This document shows positions 19,003 to 28,087 of a stretch of DNA of 51,989 nucleotides, piece by piece. The number at the start of each line of letters is the position of its first letter. Within the stretch, counting starts at the first letter, position 1. Under the pieces are notes generated by a model. It made no database searches. It saw only the letters and a program-made list of their open reading frames with translations, and was not told the origin of the DNA. This stretch comes from Aestuariivirga sp. (GTDB taxonomy: Bacteria; Pseudomonadota; Alphaproteobacteria; Rhizobiales; Aestuariivirgaceae), in contig NZ_JADCDB010000034.1 in assembly GCF_020252395.1 (NCBI RefSeq), positions 1 through 51,989 on the forward strand, read 5' to 3'. Position numbers and translations under genes: made by a program.

Positions 19003-20031
19003 TTATATCCTGACGGCCGTCGCCTCGATGAGGGCCTGGCCGATGCGCGTGATGGGATGCTGGACTTCGACCGCGCCGAGCTCGACTGCCGCCTTCGGCA
19101 TGCCGTAGACGATGGACGTGGCCTCGTCCTGGGCCATGGTGTGGCCGCCCGCCTGGCGGATATCGAGCAGCCCCTGGGCGCCGTCCCGGCCCATGCCGGT
19201 GAGCAGGACCCCCACGGCGCGGGGACCCAGCGAGCGCGCCGCCGAGGAAAACAACCGGTCTATGGATGGGCAATGGCCGTTCACCGGGCCGCCCGTCTTC
19301 AGCGCGCAGGCGAAGGTCGAGCGCCCCGCCACCTCGAGATGAAGCTCGCCGCCGGGCGCGATATAGACCGTGCCGGGCCTCAAGGCCGCGCCGACCGTCG
19401 CCTCCATGACTTCGGGTGCGCACATCTTGTCGAGCCGGACCGCGAGGTTGCGGGTGAACACCGGCGGCATGTGCTGGGTGACGAGGGTCGGCGGGCAATT
19501 GGCGGGAAAGGCCGTCAGAATAGAGATCAGCGCCTCGACGCCACCTGTTGATGACCCCATGAAGATCATCTTGCCATCGGGCTTGTAGACGTCCGCGTTA
19601 GGTGGCTTCTGCTCGACGGTCCGGGCAGCCGGCGCGCGGCGCTTCACGTTGGAGGCGATCTTCACCTTGGCGGGAAGCTCATCGAAGCTGTTGGGGTTAT
19701 GCACGCTGGGTTTGACCACGCAATCCACTGCCCCCAGCGCCAGCGCGGCGATGGTGGTGTCGGTGCCGCGGGCCGTCATCGAGGACACCATGACGACCGG
19801 CATCGGCCTCAGGCGCATCACCTTCTCAAGGAAGGAGATGCCGTCCATTTCCGGCATCTCGACGTCCAGCGTCATGACGTCCGGGTTGAGCATCTTGATG
19901 AGTTCGCGCGCCTGCAGCGCCGACTTTGCCGAGCCCACCACCTCGATTTCCGGGTCAGCCTCGAGCACATTGGCGACGAGCTGGCGCATGGTGGCTGAAT
20001 CGTCAACGACAAGAACCTTGATCTTGCTCAT
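19003..20031 (-). CDS. cheB: protein-glutamate methylesterase/glutaminase CheB
   Basis: A 342-residue two-domain protein. The N-terminal receiver has D10-D11 and phosphoacceptor D56 (TLDVEMPEMDG). The C-terminal esterase domain shows the catalytic Ser in GSSTGG, His in QHMP and Asp in GMGRDGA. It removes methyl groups from chemoreceptors during adaptation when phosphorylated by CheA. The start overlaps the cheR stop by four bases. Confidence 0.96.
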   Translation of the reverse strand: MSKIKVLVVDDSATMRQLVANVLEADPEIEVVGSAKSALQARELIKMLNPDVMTLDVEMPEMDGISFLEKVMRLRPMPVVMVSSMTARGTDTTIAALALGAVDCVVKPSVHNPNSFDELPAKVKIASNVKRRAPAARTVEQKPPNADVYKPDGKMIFMGSSTGGVEALISILTAFPANCPPTLVTQHMPPVFTRNLAVRLDKMCAPEVMEATVGAALRPGTVYIAPGGELHLEVAGRSTFACALKTGGPVNGHCPSIDRLFSSAARSLGPRAVGVLLTGMGRDGAQGLLDIRQAGGHTMAQDEATSIVYGMPKAAVELGAVEVQHPITRIGQALIEATAVRI

Positions 20032-20894
20032 GCCGGGGAGCCTCCAATCTTCCGGTAAACGGTTGTGCCGTCGATCTTGAAAAGCTTCTCGGCAGGGCCG
20101 ATGACGCGTTCGGAATGCCCAAGATAGAGGTAACCCCCAGGGCGGATGAGCGGCAGCATGCGGTTGAGAAGCCGCATCTGCGTTTTCTCGTCGAAATAGA
20201 TCACGACGTTGCGGCAGAACACCGCGTCGAACGGGCCCTTCATCGGCCAGGACCCCATGAGGTTGAGCTGGCGGAAGGTAACGAGGCCGCGCGGCGCCTC
20301 GTCGAAGCGCATGGCGCCCGTTCCCGTGCTCTCCATCCAGCTGCGGCGCAGCTCGGCGGGAAGGCTCGCCGTTTCCTCGGCGGGATAGGTGGCCCGGCGG
20401 CCGGTCTCGAGCACCAGAGGATTGATGTCGGTCGCCAGGATGCGGGCGTCATAGGCGCGGGCATCCGGCAGCACGGAAAGAATGGAGAGCGCGATGGAGT
20501 AGGGCTCTTGCCCGCTGGAGCAGCCGGCCGACCAGATGCGCAGGCGGCGGCCGTCGCGCAGCTCCTTGGCCATCGGCTCGATCAGCTTGCTGCGCAGGTG
20601 CTGGAAGTGATGCGGCTCGCGGAAGAAGCGCGTGACGTTGGTGGTGAGCGCCGCGATCATCTGGGCGCGCTCGTCCACGCCGTTCTCAGAACCCACGAGG
20701 GCGCAATAGTCGCGGAAGTTTTCCAGCCCCAGCGCGCGCAGGCGCTTGGCGAGGCGCGAGTAGACAAGGTTGGCCTTGGAGGCGGGAAGGCTGATCCCCG
20801 CATCCTCATAAAGGGTGTTGGCGATGAAGGCGAAATCGGTTCTGTCGAAGCCGAACTCGCCGGCTGCGAGCGGAGCCGCAGCTTGGGTGTTCAT
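20028..20894 (-). CDS. cheR: chemoreceptor methyltransferase CheR
   Basis: A 288-residue SAM-dependent methyltransferase that methylates chemoreceptor glutamates. An N-terminal helical domain (about residues 15-85) is followed by the catalytic domain, with TNVTRFFRE, the SAM motif WSAGCSSGQEPYS, and FCRNVVIYFD. ATG 20894 overlaps the cheW stop by four bases (ATGA); the longer frame upstream lies over cheW and is not used. Confidence 0.96.
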   Translation of the reverse strand: MNTQAAAPLAAGEFGFDRTDFAFIANTLYEDAGISLPASKANLVYSRLAKRLRALGLENFRDYCALVGSENGVDERAQMIAALTTNVTRFFREPHHFQHLRSKLIEPMAKELRDGRRLRIWSAGCSSGQEPYSIALSILSVLPDARAYDARILATDINPLVLETGRRATYPAEETASLPAELRRSWMESTGTGAMRFDEAPRGLVTFRQLNLMGSWPMKGPFDAVFCRNVVIYFDEKTQMRLLNRMLPLIRPGGYLYLGHSERVIGPAEKLFKIDGTTVYRKIGGSPA

Positions 20895-21367
20895 GCGGCT
20901 TCCAGATCCATACCGGCCGGGAGCACGTTGTCCATGGTGATGACGGAGATCATGCGGCCATCCATGGCGATGACGCCACGCACGAACATGCGGGCGAGCT
21001 GGGAGGCGACATCTGGCGTCGGCTGAATGGAGGTATCCTCCACCGAGAGGATATCGGACACGGAATCGACCAGCAGACCCGCCGCGCGCTCGCCCACCTG
21101 GGCCACGATGATGACGTGGCGCGCCGTGGGTTCGGTGCCGGGAAGGCCGAGCCTTACGCCGAGATCGACGATGGGCAGCACCACGCCGCGCAGGTTGATG
21201 ACACCGCGAATATAGGAGGGTGCTCGCGGGATGGCGGTGGCCGGCGTCCAGCCGCGGATCTCGCGCACCGACATGATGTTGATGCAGAATTCGAGGCTGC
21301 CGGAACGGAAGGCGACGAATTCGGCCTCGCGGCTCTGCGGGTTCAGGGATTTCTCGATCATGTACAT
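20891..21367 (-). CDS. cheW: chemotaxis coupling protein CheW
   Basis: A 158-residue CheW that links CheA to receptors. Family residues include EFVAFRSGSLEFCINIMSVREI near the N-terminus and the IRGVINLRGVVLPIVDL core. ATG 21367 shares one base with the cheA stop (TGATG); a second ATG two codons later is also possible. Confidence 0.95.
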   Translation of the reverse strand: MYMIEKSLNPQSREAEFVAFRSGSLEFCINIMSVREIRGWTPATAIPRAPSYIRGVINLRGVVLPIVDLGVRLGLPGTEPTARHVIIVAQVGERAAGLLVDSVSDILSVEDTSIQPTPDVASQLARMFVRGVIAMDGRMISVITMDNVLPAGMDLEAA

Positions 21368-23466
21368 CAGCTCGCTTTGGCAAGGGGGGTTTCGGCGGCG
21401 ACCCAGTCATGGTGGCGGGGGCCCACCAGCGCATCGACATCGAGGATCATCGCCACGCGGCCATCGCCGAGGATGGTGGCAGCGGCAATGCCGTCGACGC
21501 GCATGTAGTTGGTCTCGAGGCTCTTGATCACCACTTGGCGCTGGTCCTGGATATTGTCGACGAGCAGAGCGCTGCGCGTGCCGTTGGCCGTCTCGATGAG
21601 GATCGCCACGCCCGACCGCAGGTCGGAGGTGGGTCCGCGCACGCCAAGTTCGGCGCCGACATCGATCAGCGGCACCAGCACGTCGCGCACGCGCAGCACG
21701 AAGGAATGGTCGCCTAAGTGATGGATGCGCGAGGGTTCGTGCTTCACCGTCTCGACAATGGCCGTGAGCGGAATGACGAAGACCTGCTCGTCCACGGTGA
21801 CCACGATGCCATCGAGCACCGCGAGCGTGAGAGGCAGCGAGAGCGTGAAGGTGGAGCCCTGCCCCGGCGCGGAGGAAATCGAGATGCGGCCGCCCAGCGC
21901 CTGGATCGAGCGCTTGACCACGTCCATGCCGACGCCGCGTCCCGAGATGTTGGACACCGTGCTTGCGGTGGAGAAGCCGGGAAGAAACAGCAGGTTGTCG
22001 ATCTCGCTGTCGGACAGCTGCGCATCGGGCGGCACGAGGCCGTTGGCGATGGCCTTCTGCAGCACCCTGGGGCGGTTGATGCCCTGCCCGTCGTCGCTGA
22101 CCTCGATGATGACGCGGCCGGACCGGTGGGCGGCGGCGAGCTTGACCGTGCCCTCGGGCGGCTTGCCTGCGGCGACGCGCTGCTCCGGCCCTTCGAGGCC
22201 GTGGTCCACGGCGTTGCGGATCATGTGAGTGAGCGGGTCGGCCAGCAGCTCGACCACCGTCTTGTCGACTTCGGTCGCTTCGCCTTCGGTGCGCAGCCGG
22301 ACGTCCTTGGACGTGGCATCGGCCACTTCGCGGACGATGCGCGACATGCGCTGGAACAGCGGGCGAACCGGCTGGGCGCGTATGGCCATGACGCTTTCCT
22401 GGATCTCACGCGTCAGCCGCTCCAGCTCTTCGAGGCTCGAGGTCACCTCGCGGTCGCGCACGTGGCTCGAATGCAGCACGCGCTGGGTGAGCATGGCCTG
22501 GTTGATGACCAACTCGCCCACGAGGTTGATGAGGCGGTCGACGCGGTCGAGGTCGACGCGGATCGTCGGCTGCACGGCGGCCTTCGCGGCCTTGGGCGCG
22601 GCGTCCGCTTCCGGTTGGGGCGCGGCGGCGGCGGCCGCGGCGGCGATCGCCGGGGCCTCCTCGCGCACCTTGCGGAGGATTGCGGTGATGTCCATCTCCT
22701 GCGGCGGCGGCGTAGCCGTGGCGGGCTGCGCAAGTTCAATGGCGAGATCGCAGTCGCCCTCGACGAAATCGAAGACCTCCTTCACCGCCGCGCGCTGGCT
22801 TTCGGTTTCGAGGCGGAGCTCCCAGGAGAGATAGCTGTCCTCCGGCTCGAAAGTATCGAGGAAGGGCAGATTTTTGATGTCGCAAGCCGACGTGAGCGTA
22901 CCGAGCCGCGCCAGTTCGCGGAACAGTGCCAGAGGTTCATTTGCCTTGGCGAAAAGCTCGCGCAGCGGGCGGAAGCGGATGGTGAAGACGTTCCGTGCCG
23001 GAGACGGCGGCTCATCGAAGGCGGTGATGATGGGCCGGAACTCGAGGCCCGCGAATTCGTCCTCCTCCGCGGCGGCGCCACCGCCACCGATGAGCGCGTT
23101 GAATTCCTCTTCGATGGCCAGATAGGGGGCGGTGACTTCCACCCCGCCGTCACGGCTCGCCGACACAAGGTCGGCCAGCGCATCGGCGGCGCGCAGGAAC
23201 AGCTTCATCGCATCGGAATCGGGCACCAGGTCGCCGGAGCGCACCCTGTCGAGCGCGGTCTCGAAGATGTGGGCGAAGCTTACCAGCGCATTGAGCTTGA
23301 AGGCGCCGGCCCCGCCCTTGATCGAATGCACGGCGCGGAACACGGCATTGACGGTTTCGGAATCGCTGTCGCCCTCCTGCATCGACAGAAGGCCGTTCTC
23401 CAGGGCGGTGAGCTGCTCCTCGCATTCCTGGAAGAATGTCAGGCGGATTTCGGCCATCGGGTCCAT
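21367..23466 (-). CDS. cheA: chemotaxis histidine kinase CheA
   Basis: A 699-residue sensor kinase. Domains in order: HPt with phosphoacceptor H47 (AVHSIKGGAGAF), a CheY-binding-like region (about 150-270), an Ala/Pro-rich linker, dimerisation helices, an HATPase domain with HMIRNAVDHGLE and GRGVGMDVV, and a C-terminal CheW-like domain. It phosphorylates CheY1, CheY2 and CheB. ATG 23466 was chosen because it has GGGGAG upstream and begins the HPt domain; the longer frame overlaps cheY1. Confidence 0.96.
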   Translation of the reverse strand: MDPMAEIRLTFFQECEEQLTALENGLLSMQEGDSDSETVNAVFRAVHSIKGGAGAFKLNALVSFAHIFETALDRVRSGDLVPDSDAMKLFLRAADALADLVSASRDGGVEVTAPYLAIEEEFNALIGGGGAAAEEDEFAGLEFRPIITAFDEPPSPARNVFTIRFRPLRELFAKANEPLALFRELARLGTLTSACDIKNLPFLDTFEPEDSYLSWELRLETESQRAAVKEVFDFVEGDCDLAIELAQPATATPPPQEMDITAILRKVREEAPAIAAAAAAAAPQPEADAAPKAAKAAVQPTIRVDLDRVDRLINLVGELVINQAMLTQRVLHSSHVRDREVTSSLEELERLTREIQESVMAIRAQPVRPLFQRMSRIVREVADATSKDVRLRTEGEATEVDKTVVELLADPLTHMIRNAVDHGLEGPEQRVAAGKPPEGTVKLAAAHRSGRVIIEVSDDGQGINRPRVLQKAIANGLVPPDAQLSDSEIDNLLFLPGFSTASTVSNISGRGVGMDVVKRSIQALGGRISISSAPGQGSTFTLSLPLTLAVLDGIVVTVDEQVFVIPLTAIVETVKHEPSRIHHLGDHSFVLRVRDVLVPLIDVGAELGVRGPTSDLRSGVAILIETANGTRSALLVDNIQDQRQVVIKSLETNYMRVDGIAAATILGDGRVAMILDVDALVGPRHHDWVAAETPLAKAS

Positions 23467-23479
23467 GCCGGCACTCCCC

Positions 23480-23845
23480 TCAGGCAGCGACGCGGCGGAC
23501 TGCGGCGATGAGCTTCGCCGGGTCGAAGGGCTTGACGATCCACCCGGTGGCGCCAGCGCGGCGGGCGCGCAGCTTCTTCTCGTCATCGCTCTCGGTGGTC
23601 AGAACCAGGATGGGAATGGCGCGGTACTGCGCATCCTGGCGGACCGCCTCGATAAAGCCGAAGCCGTCCATGCGCGGCATGTTGATGTCTGTGATGACCA
23701 CCTGCGGCTGTTCACCGCGCAGCACATCAAGGCCGTGCAGCCCGTCCTCGGCCTGCACGACACGGAAGCCGGCATCAACGAGGGCCATTCGGAGCATGTC
23801 GCGCATGGTACGGGAGTCATCCACGGTGAGAATAGTGACTGTCAT
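23480..23845 (-). CDS. cheY1: response regulator CheY (first copy)
   Basis: A 121-residue single-domain receiver with acidic pair D9-D10, phosphoacceptor D53 (ITDINMPRMDG), the TTES Thr and the VKPFD Lys. In S. meliloti the CheY in this position, upstream of cheA, acts as a phosphate sink that drains CheA. The start overlaps the cheS stop by four bases. The cheA gene starts 13 bases after its end. Confidence 0.92.
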   Translation of the reverse strand: MTVTILTVDDSRTMRDMLRMALVDAGFRVVQAEDGLHGLDVLRGEQPQVVITDINMPRMDGFGFIEAVRQDAQYRAIPILVLTTESDDEKKLRARRAGATGWIVKPFDPAKLIAAVRRVAA

Positions 23846-24138
23846 GCAGTGAGTCCTTCGCGGGAGAGAAAGTCTTTCGGGAGGCCGAGGAGGGATGCAG
23901 CATCGCCAAGGGCGGGCGAGGCGGAGGCGACGTGAAAGTCATGGCCGTCCGAGCGCCACGTCATCCAGGCGGAGAGCAGTGCCTGCAGAGCGATGGTCGA
24001 GACGCGCGTGACATCCCCGGCCTCGACGACGACGGCGGTGTTGCGGGCCTTCTTCAGCTCGCGCAGCAGGTCCTCGATCGCCGTCGGATCGAGCGAGGGC
24101 CGGAGCCTGAGCACGGTGATGCCGGGGCTGTCGCTCAT
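23842..24138 (-). CDS. cheS: STAS-domain protein, CheS-like
   Basis: A 98-residue STAS (anti-anti-sigma-like) domain. The hydrophobic core strand pattern and the VSTIALQALLSAW helix start resemble the STAS fold. It is first in the operon before cheY1, the position and size of CheS of S. meliloti, which binds CheA and speeds the drain of phosphate from CheY1. ATG 24138 was chosen over a GTG at 24168; neither has a strong ribosome binding site. A chemoreceptor gene, usual before cheS, is absent. Confidence 0.75.
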   Translation of the reverse strand: MSDSPGITVLRLRPSLDPTAIEDLLRELKKARNTAVVVEAGDVTRVSTIALQALLSAWMTWRSDGHDFHVASASPALGDAASLLGLPKDFLSREGLTA

Positions 24139-24245
24139 CCGGCGCTCTGACGTTGGGGGGCGAGACACATGTGCGAGGGCTCCGCTGTTGATGGCGGAAC
24201 GCTAGAAAGGAAAGATTGCGTCAGGCTGGAGGGATCGCAGGCGGC

Positions 24246-24764
24246 CTAGCCGGCCTGGCGGCGGTTTTCGTTCATCCGGGCCAGCAGGGCGTCCAGGTCA
24301 TCTTGGGTGAGGCGCAGCCGGGCGAGCGGCATGACGAGCTGGTTTTCCCAGTGCACATGGCGGCGGTAACGCTCGAAGAAGCCCCGCAGCATGTAGCCCA
24401 GCATCTCCGGATTGCCGGGGCGGCCGCCCTGGCCCAGCGTCTCAAGCGCCTCGGCAATTTCGGAGGCGAAGTCATTGTCGAAGGAATGCTCGGCGGCCAG
24501 ACGCTCAAGAATCTTGTCGAGCCCCTCCTCCGGACTGGCGCGCCTGCGGAGCAGCGGGAACAGCCCCTCCTCCTCGTCATGATGGTGCAGAGGCAAGTCG
24601 AACTGCAGGCAGGAGGCGACCTGGGCGCAGAGGCGGCGGTCCACCTCGTCCGGCAAGCTATCGGCGATGCGCTCCATGGCGTCGCACATCTCGACCTGCA
24701 CGGCATGCGCACTGGCGATCATGTCCAACGGGTTGCGCGCCGGTGCACTCGGCTTCTCACTCAC
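24246..24764 (-). CDS. hemerythrin-domain protein
   Basis: A 172-residue cytoplasmic four-helix protein with the di-iron ligand pattern of hemerythrins: an early His in SAHAVQ, LHHHDEEEGLF, AEHSFDN and HVHWENQLV. Such proteins bind oxygen or nitric oxide or store iron. GTG 24764 was preferred over TTG 24809, which has no ribosome binding site. It lies 107 bases upstream of the che operon on the same strand, so cotranscription and a role in oxygen sensing for taxis are possible but unproven. Confidence 0.85.
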   Translation of the reverse strand: MSEKPSAPARNPLDMIASAHAVQVEMCDAMERIADSLPDEVDRRLCAQVASCLQFDLPLHHHDEEEGLFPLLRRRASPEEGLDKILERLAAEHSFDNDFASEIAEALETLGQGGRPGNPEMLGYMLRGFFERYRRHVHWENQLVMPLARLRLTQDDLDALLARMNENRRQAG

Positions 24765-24845
24765 GGCGTGCTCGGACCTCAAAGCGTGGTTCCTGACGAT
24801 CTGGAGCAATGTCGCGGCGGGGACGTTGCCAAGCCTTGATCCAGA

Positions 24846-25766
24846 TCAACCGGGGGTGGCCAGAAGCGCCTCGACGGCGGCCCGGCGCGGCAGAGGTGCT
24901 ATGGCGCCATAGCCTTGGGTGGCAAGCCCGGCGGCGGCATTCGCGAAGCGTGCAGCGGCGGCAAGCGCCTCGCCGCGCGCCAGCTCCGCCAGTAGCGCGC
25001 CGGTGAAGGCATCCCCCGCACCCGTGGCATCGACGGCGGCAACCTTACAGGCAGGCAAGTGCTCCAGCCCGTCGCGCGTCGCCAGTGCCACGCCGTCCTT
25101 GCCCAGCGTGATGACCACCGACCCGGCCCCAAGCCCCAGGACACGGCGCCCGATCTCCGCCGGGTTGCGCAGGCCGAACAGCGCCTCGGCATCCTCCGCC
25201 GAGGTCTTGAGGATGTCGGCCCATGCAGCGGCAGCCTCGATCACGGGCCGGGCCTTCTCCGCCGCCCATAAGCGGGGGCGGAAATTGGTGTCGTAGGAGA
25301 CGCGCACGCCTGCCCGGCGGGCCATGGCGATGGCCGCGGCGACGGTTTCCGCCGCGCTGTCGCTAATCGCCTGGCTGATGCCGGAGGCATGGAGAAAGCG
25401 AGCCGAGGCGATGAGCGCGGGGTCGAGGTCCTCGGGCCGCATGCGGCTCGCTGCGGAGCCGGCGCGGCGGTAGGTGAAGACATGGCCCGTGGGCCCGTGG
25501 GTGACGAAATAGAGGCCGGTGGGGGCGCCCCTGTCCTGCACAACGGCGGACGTGTCTATCGCCTCGCGCTGCATCAGCACGCGCAGCTCATCGGCGAAGA
25601 TGTCGTCCCCCAATCGCGTCACATAGGCGGCCCTGCTGCCGAGTCTTGCGGCAGCCATGGCGACGTTGAGCGTGTCGCCGCCGAAGCCCGTCAGCCAGTT
25701 GCCGTCCGGCTGGCGGTTCAGTTCATAGAGCGGCTCGCCGATGGCGACGACGTCGATTGGGCTCAC
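24846..25766 (-). CDS. PfkB-family sugar kinase, KDG-kinase-like
   Basis: A 306-residue ribokinase-fold enzyme. The N-terminal [17 protein letters not shown] and the C-terminal [17 protein letters not shown] are the PfkB signatures, with the catalytic Asp in GAGD. The phrase DTNFRPRLW is typical of 2-keto-3-deoxygluconate kinases. The GTG start at 25766 overlaps the ABC ATPase stop by four bases, so the kinase is coupled to the sugar importer and probably acts on the imported sugar or its oxidised product. Confidence 0.88.
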   Translation of the reverse strand: MSPIDVVAIGEPLYELNRQPDGNWLTGFGGDTLNVAMAAARLGSRAAYVTRLGDDIFADELRVLMQREAIDTSAVVQDRGAPTGLYFVTHGPTGHVFTYRRAGSAASRMRPEDLDPALIASARFLHASGISQAISDSAAETVAAAIAMARRAGVRVSYDTNFRPRLWAAEKARPVIEAAAAWADILKTSAEDAEALFGLRNPAEIGRRVLGLGAGSVVITLGKDGVALATRDGLEHLPACKVAAVDATGAGDAFTGALLAELARGEALAAAARFANAAAGLATQGYGAIAPLPRRAAVEALLATPG

Positions 25767-26599
25767 GCCGCAGCAGCCGGGCTCTGCAGCGCGCCGGGGC
25801 CGGGAACGGCGCCGGGCGGGCACTTGCCGGCTATGATCATGCCCAGCACCTCGTCATGGTCGACGTCGGTGGTGCGCGCCGTGCCGACGACGCGGCCGTT
25901 CTTCATGACCGTCACGCGGTCGGCGAGGTCGAACACGTCATGAATGTCATGGCTGATGAGGAAGATGCCGATGCCCTCCGCTTTCAGCTGCTTGATGAGC
26001 TCGCCCACCTGGGCCGTCTCCTGCGGGCCCAACGCGGCCGTCGGCTCGTCCATGATCAGGATGCGGGCGTTGAAGTGGATGGCGCGGGCGATCGCGACCG
26101 ACTGGCGCTGGCCGCCGGAGAGCGCCTTCACCGGCTCCTTGAAGCGGCGGAAGTTGGGGTTGAGGCGCCCCATCACCTTGCGGCACTCGGCCTCCATGGC
26201 GACGTCGTCGAGGGTTCCCCATGAGGTGCGCAGCTCGCGGCCGAGATAGAGGTTTGCGGCGGCGTCGACATTATCGGCCAAGGCCAGCGTCTGATAGATC
26301 GTCTCGATGCCCAGCGCCTTGGCGTCACGCGGGTTGCTGATCTCCACTTTCTCGCCATTGATGAAGATGTCGCCATGGTCGCGCTTATAGGCGCCCGACA
26401 GAATCTTGATCAGCGTCGATTTGCCGGCGCCATTGTGACCGAGCAGGCCGACCACCTCGCCGGGATAGAGGTCGACCGAGGCATGGTCCACCGCCTTGAT
26501 GCCGCCGAAGGCAATGGAGATGTCCGTCATCGCGATCAACGGCGGCCCGGAGCGCAGAACCCCGGTGGGGTGCTTGTGGCCGTGATGGTGCGTTGTCAT
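25763..26599 (-). CDS. sugar ABC transporter ATPase, XylG/FrcA-like
   Basis: A 278-residue protein with a single ABC domain: Walker [10 protein letters not shown], signature LSGGQRQ, Walker B ILIMDEP and the switch His in LISHDIHD. Many sugar importers of this class have a fused double ATPase; this one has one domain, as in rhizobial FrcA-type systems. The N-terminus is His-rich (HHHGHKH). It is 13 bases downstream of the permease gene and coupled to the kinase. Confidence 0.92.
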   Translation of the reverse strand: MTTHHHGHKHPTGVLRSGPPLIAMTDISIAFGGIKAVDHASVDLYPGEVVGLLGHNGAGKSTLIKILSGAYKRDHGDIFINGEKVEISNPRDAKALGIETIYQTLALADNVDAAANLYLGRELRTSWGTLDDVAMEAECRKVMGRLNPNFRRFKEPVKALSGGQRQSVAIARAIHFNARILIMDEPTAALGPQETAQVGELIKQLKAEGIGIFLISHDIHDVFDLADRVTVMKNGRVVGTARTTDVDHDEVLGMIIAGKCPPGAVPGPGALQSPAAAA

Positions 26600-26612
26600 C
26601 TTTCGCTCCCCC

Positions 26613-27959
26613 TTATTTGACGCGGCGCTGATAGACTTGGTCGACGAAGACGGCGAAGACCAGCACGCAACCGACCACCATGTCCTTGGTGGCGGATTCG
26701 AAGTTGAGCAGCGTCATGCCCGATTGCAGCGACTGCATGACGAGGGCGCCGAGCATGGCGCCATAGATTGTGCCGAGGCCACCGGCCAACGAGGTGCCGC
26801 CGATCACCGCCGCGGCGATGACGTAAAGCTCGTCGAACTGGCCCAGCGCGTTGGTGGCCGAGTCGAGGCGGGCCGAGGAGATGGAGGCCGAGATCGCCGC
26901 CAGCATGCCCATGAGCGAGAACACCATGAGGGTGATCTTCTTGGTGTTGATTCCGGCGAGTTCGGCGGCTTCCGGATTGCCGCCGATGGCATAGATGTAG
27001 CGCCCGAAGCGGGTGCGGTTGGCCACGAAGGTCATGGCCACGCCGACGAACAGCGCGATCAGCACCGGGATCGAATAGCCGAAGGAGATGTTGAGGCCTT
27101 CGGGCGGGATGGTGGCGCCGGTCTGCTGCGCCCAGCGGTCCACCACACCCTTCGGCCAGTAATAGGCATTGAGCACCCAAGTGATGCCGATGACGGCGGC
27201 GCAGCCCGCGGCGGCGAGCAGCACCTCCGCCCAGACCGGCTTAAGCGTGAAGTTGAAGCGCTTCCTCTGCTGGCGGCCATTCCAGATCAGCGCCAGGATG
27301 GCGGCACAGATAAGAAGGCCCAGGATCCAGCTCGCCGTGGCGCCGATGGAGCCCGGCGTAATGCCGGAAATGCCCCCGCCGATGAGCTTGAAGTTCTTGT
27401 CCATGGGCGCCACCGTCTCGCCGCGGATGACGGACCAGGCTGCACCGCGCCACACGATGAGTCCGCCCAGCGTGACAATGAAGGAGGGAATGCCGAAGTA
27501 GGCGATGAGCGTTCCATGCAGCGCGCCAATCGCCGCACCGAGCGCCAGGCCAAGAATGAGCGTGATGATCCAGATGGCGGGGTGCCCAACGCCCAGCGCG
27601 GGGCCGAGCCAGTAGACCTGCATGGTGCCGATGCAGACGGCAGTGAAGCCGAGGACGGACCCGACCGAAAGGTCGATGTGGCGCATCACGATGATCAGCA
27701 CCATGCCCGTGGTCATCACCGCGATGGAAGAGGTCTGGACAAGCAGGATCCACAGGTTGCGGGGCGTGAGGAACGTGCCGCCAAGCAGCCCGTCACCGCC
27801 CCGGACGAAGGCGCTGGCGAGATCAAATCCGGCCCAGATCGCCAGCAGCGCGCCAAGCATGCCGAGCATGCGTGAGTCGATCTCAGTGGCGCGCAGGAAA
27901 CGCTTCAGCGTGCCTTCTTGTGCCATTCCCGGGTTCTGCGTGTTGTCGATCGCAGCCAT
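26613..27959 (-). CDS. xylH: sugar ABC transporter permease, XylH-like
   Basis: A 448-residue inner-membrane permease with about ten to twelve hydrophobic segments. The [13 protein letters not shown] and GGxxVWRG segments and the EAAELAGIN coupling loop are hallmarks of the RbsC/XylH family. It is longer than RbsC, as XylH is. It is the second gene of the operon after the binding protein, 128 bases upstream of it in gene order. Confidence 0.92.
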   Translation of the reverse strand: MAAIDNTQNPGMAQEGTLKRFLRATEIDSRMLGMLGALLAIWAGFDLASAFVRGGDGLLGGTFLTPRNLWILLVQTSSIAVMTTGMVLIIVMRHIDLSVGSVLGFTAVCIGTMQVYWLGPALGVGHPAIWIITLILGLALGAAIGALHGTLIAYFGIPSFIVTLGGLIVWRGAAWSVIRGETVAPMDKNFKLIGGGISGITPGSIGATASWILGLLICAAILALIWNGRQQRKRFNFTLKPVWAEVLLAAAGCAAVIGITWVLNAYYWPKGVVDRWAQQTGATIPPEGLNISFGYSIPVLIALFVGVAMTFVANRTRFGRYIYAIGGNPEAAELAGINTKKITLMVFSLMGMLAAISASISSARLDSATNALGQFDELYVIAAAVIGGTSLAGGLGTIYGAMLGALVMQSLQSGMTLLNFESATKDMVVGCVLVFAVFVDQVYQRRVK

Positions 27960-28087
27960 CGGAGGTCCTCTCTTTACGCTGTCTCTGGTGGTGAGTGGCG
28001 CTTCTTGCGGCGCCTTCCGCTTAAGGAAACCGCGCCACCCCGGGGGAGTGGCGCGGCCATCGTGTCAGGTCGCCGGCGTGCCGCCGC

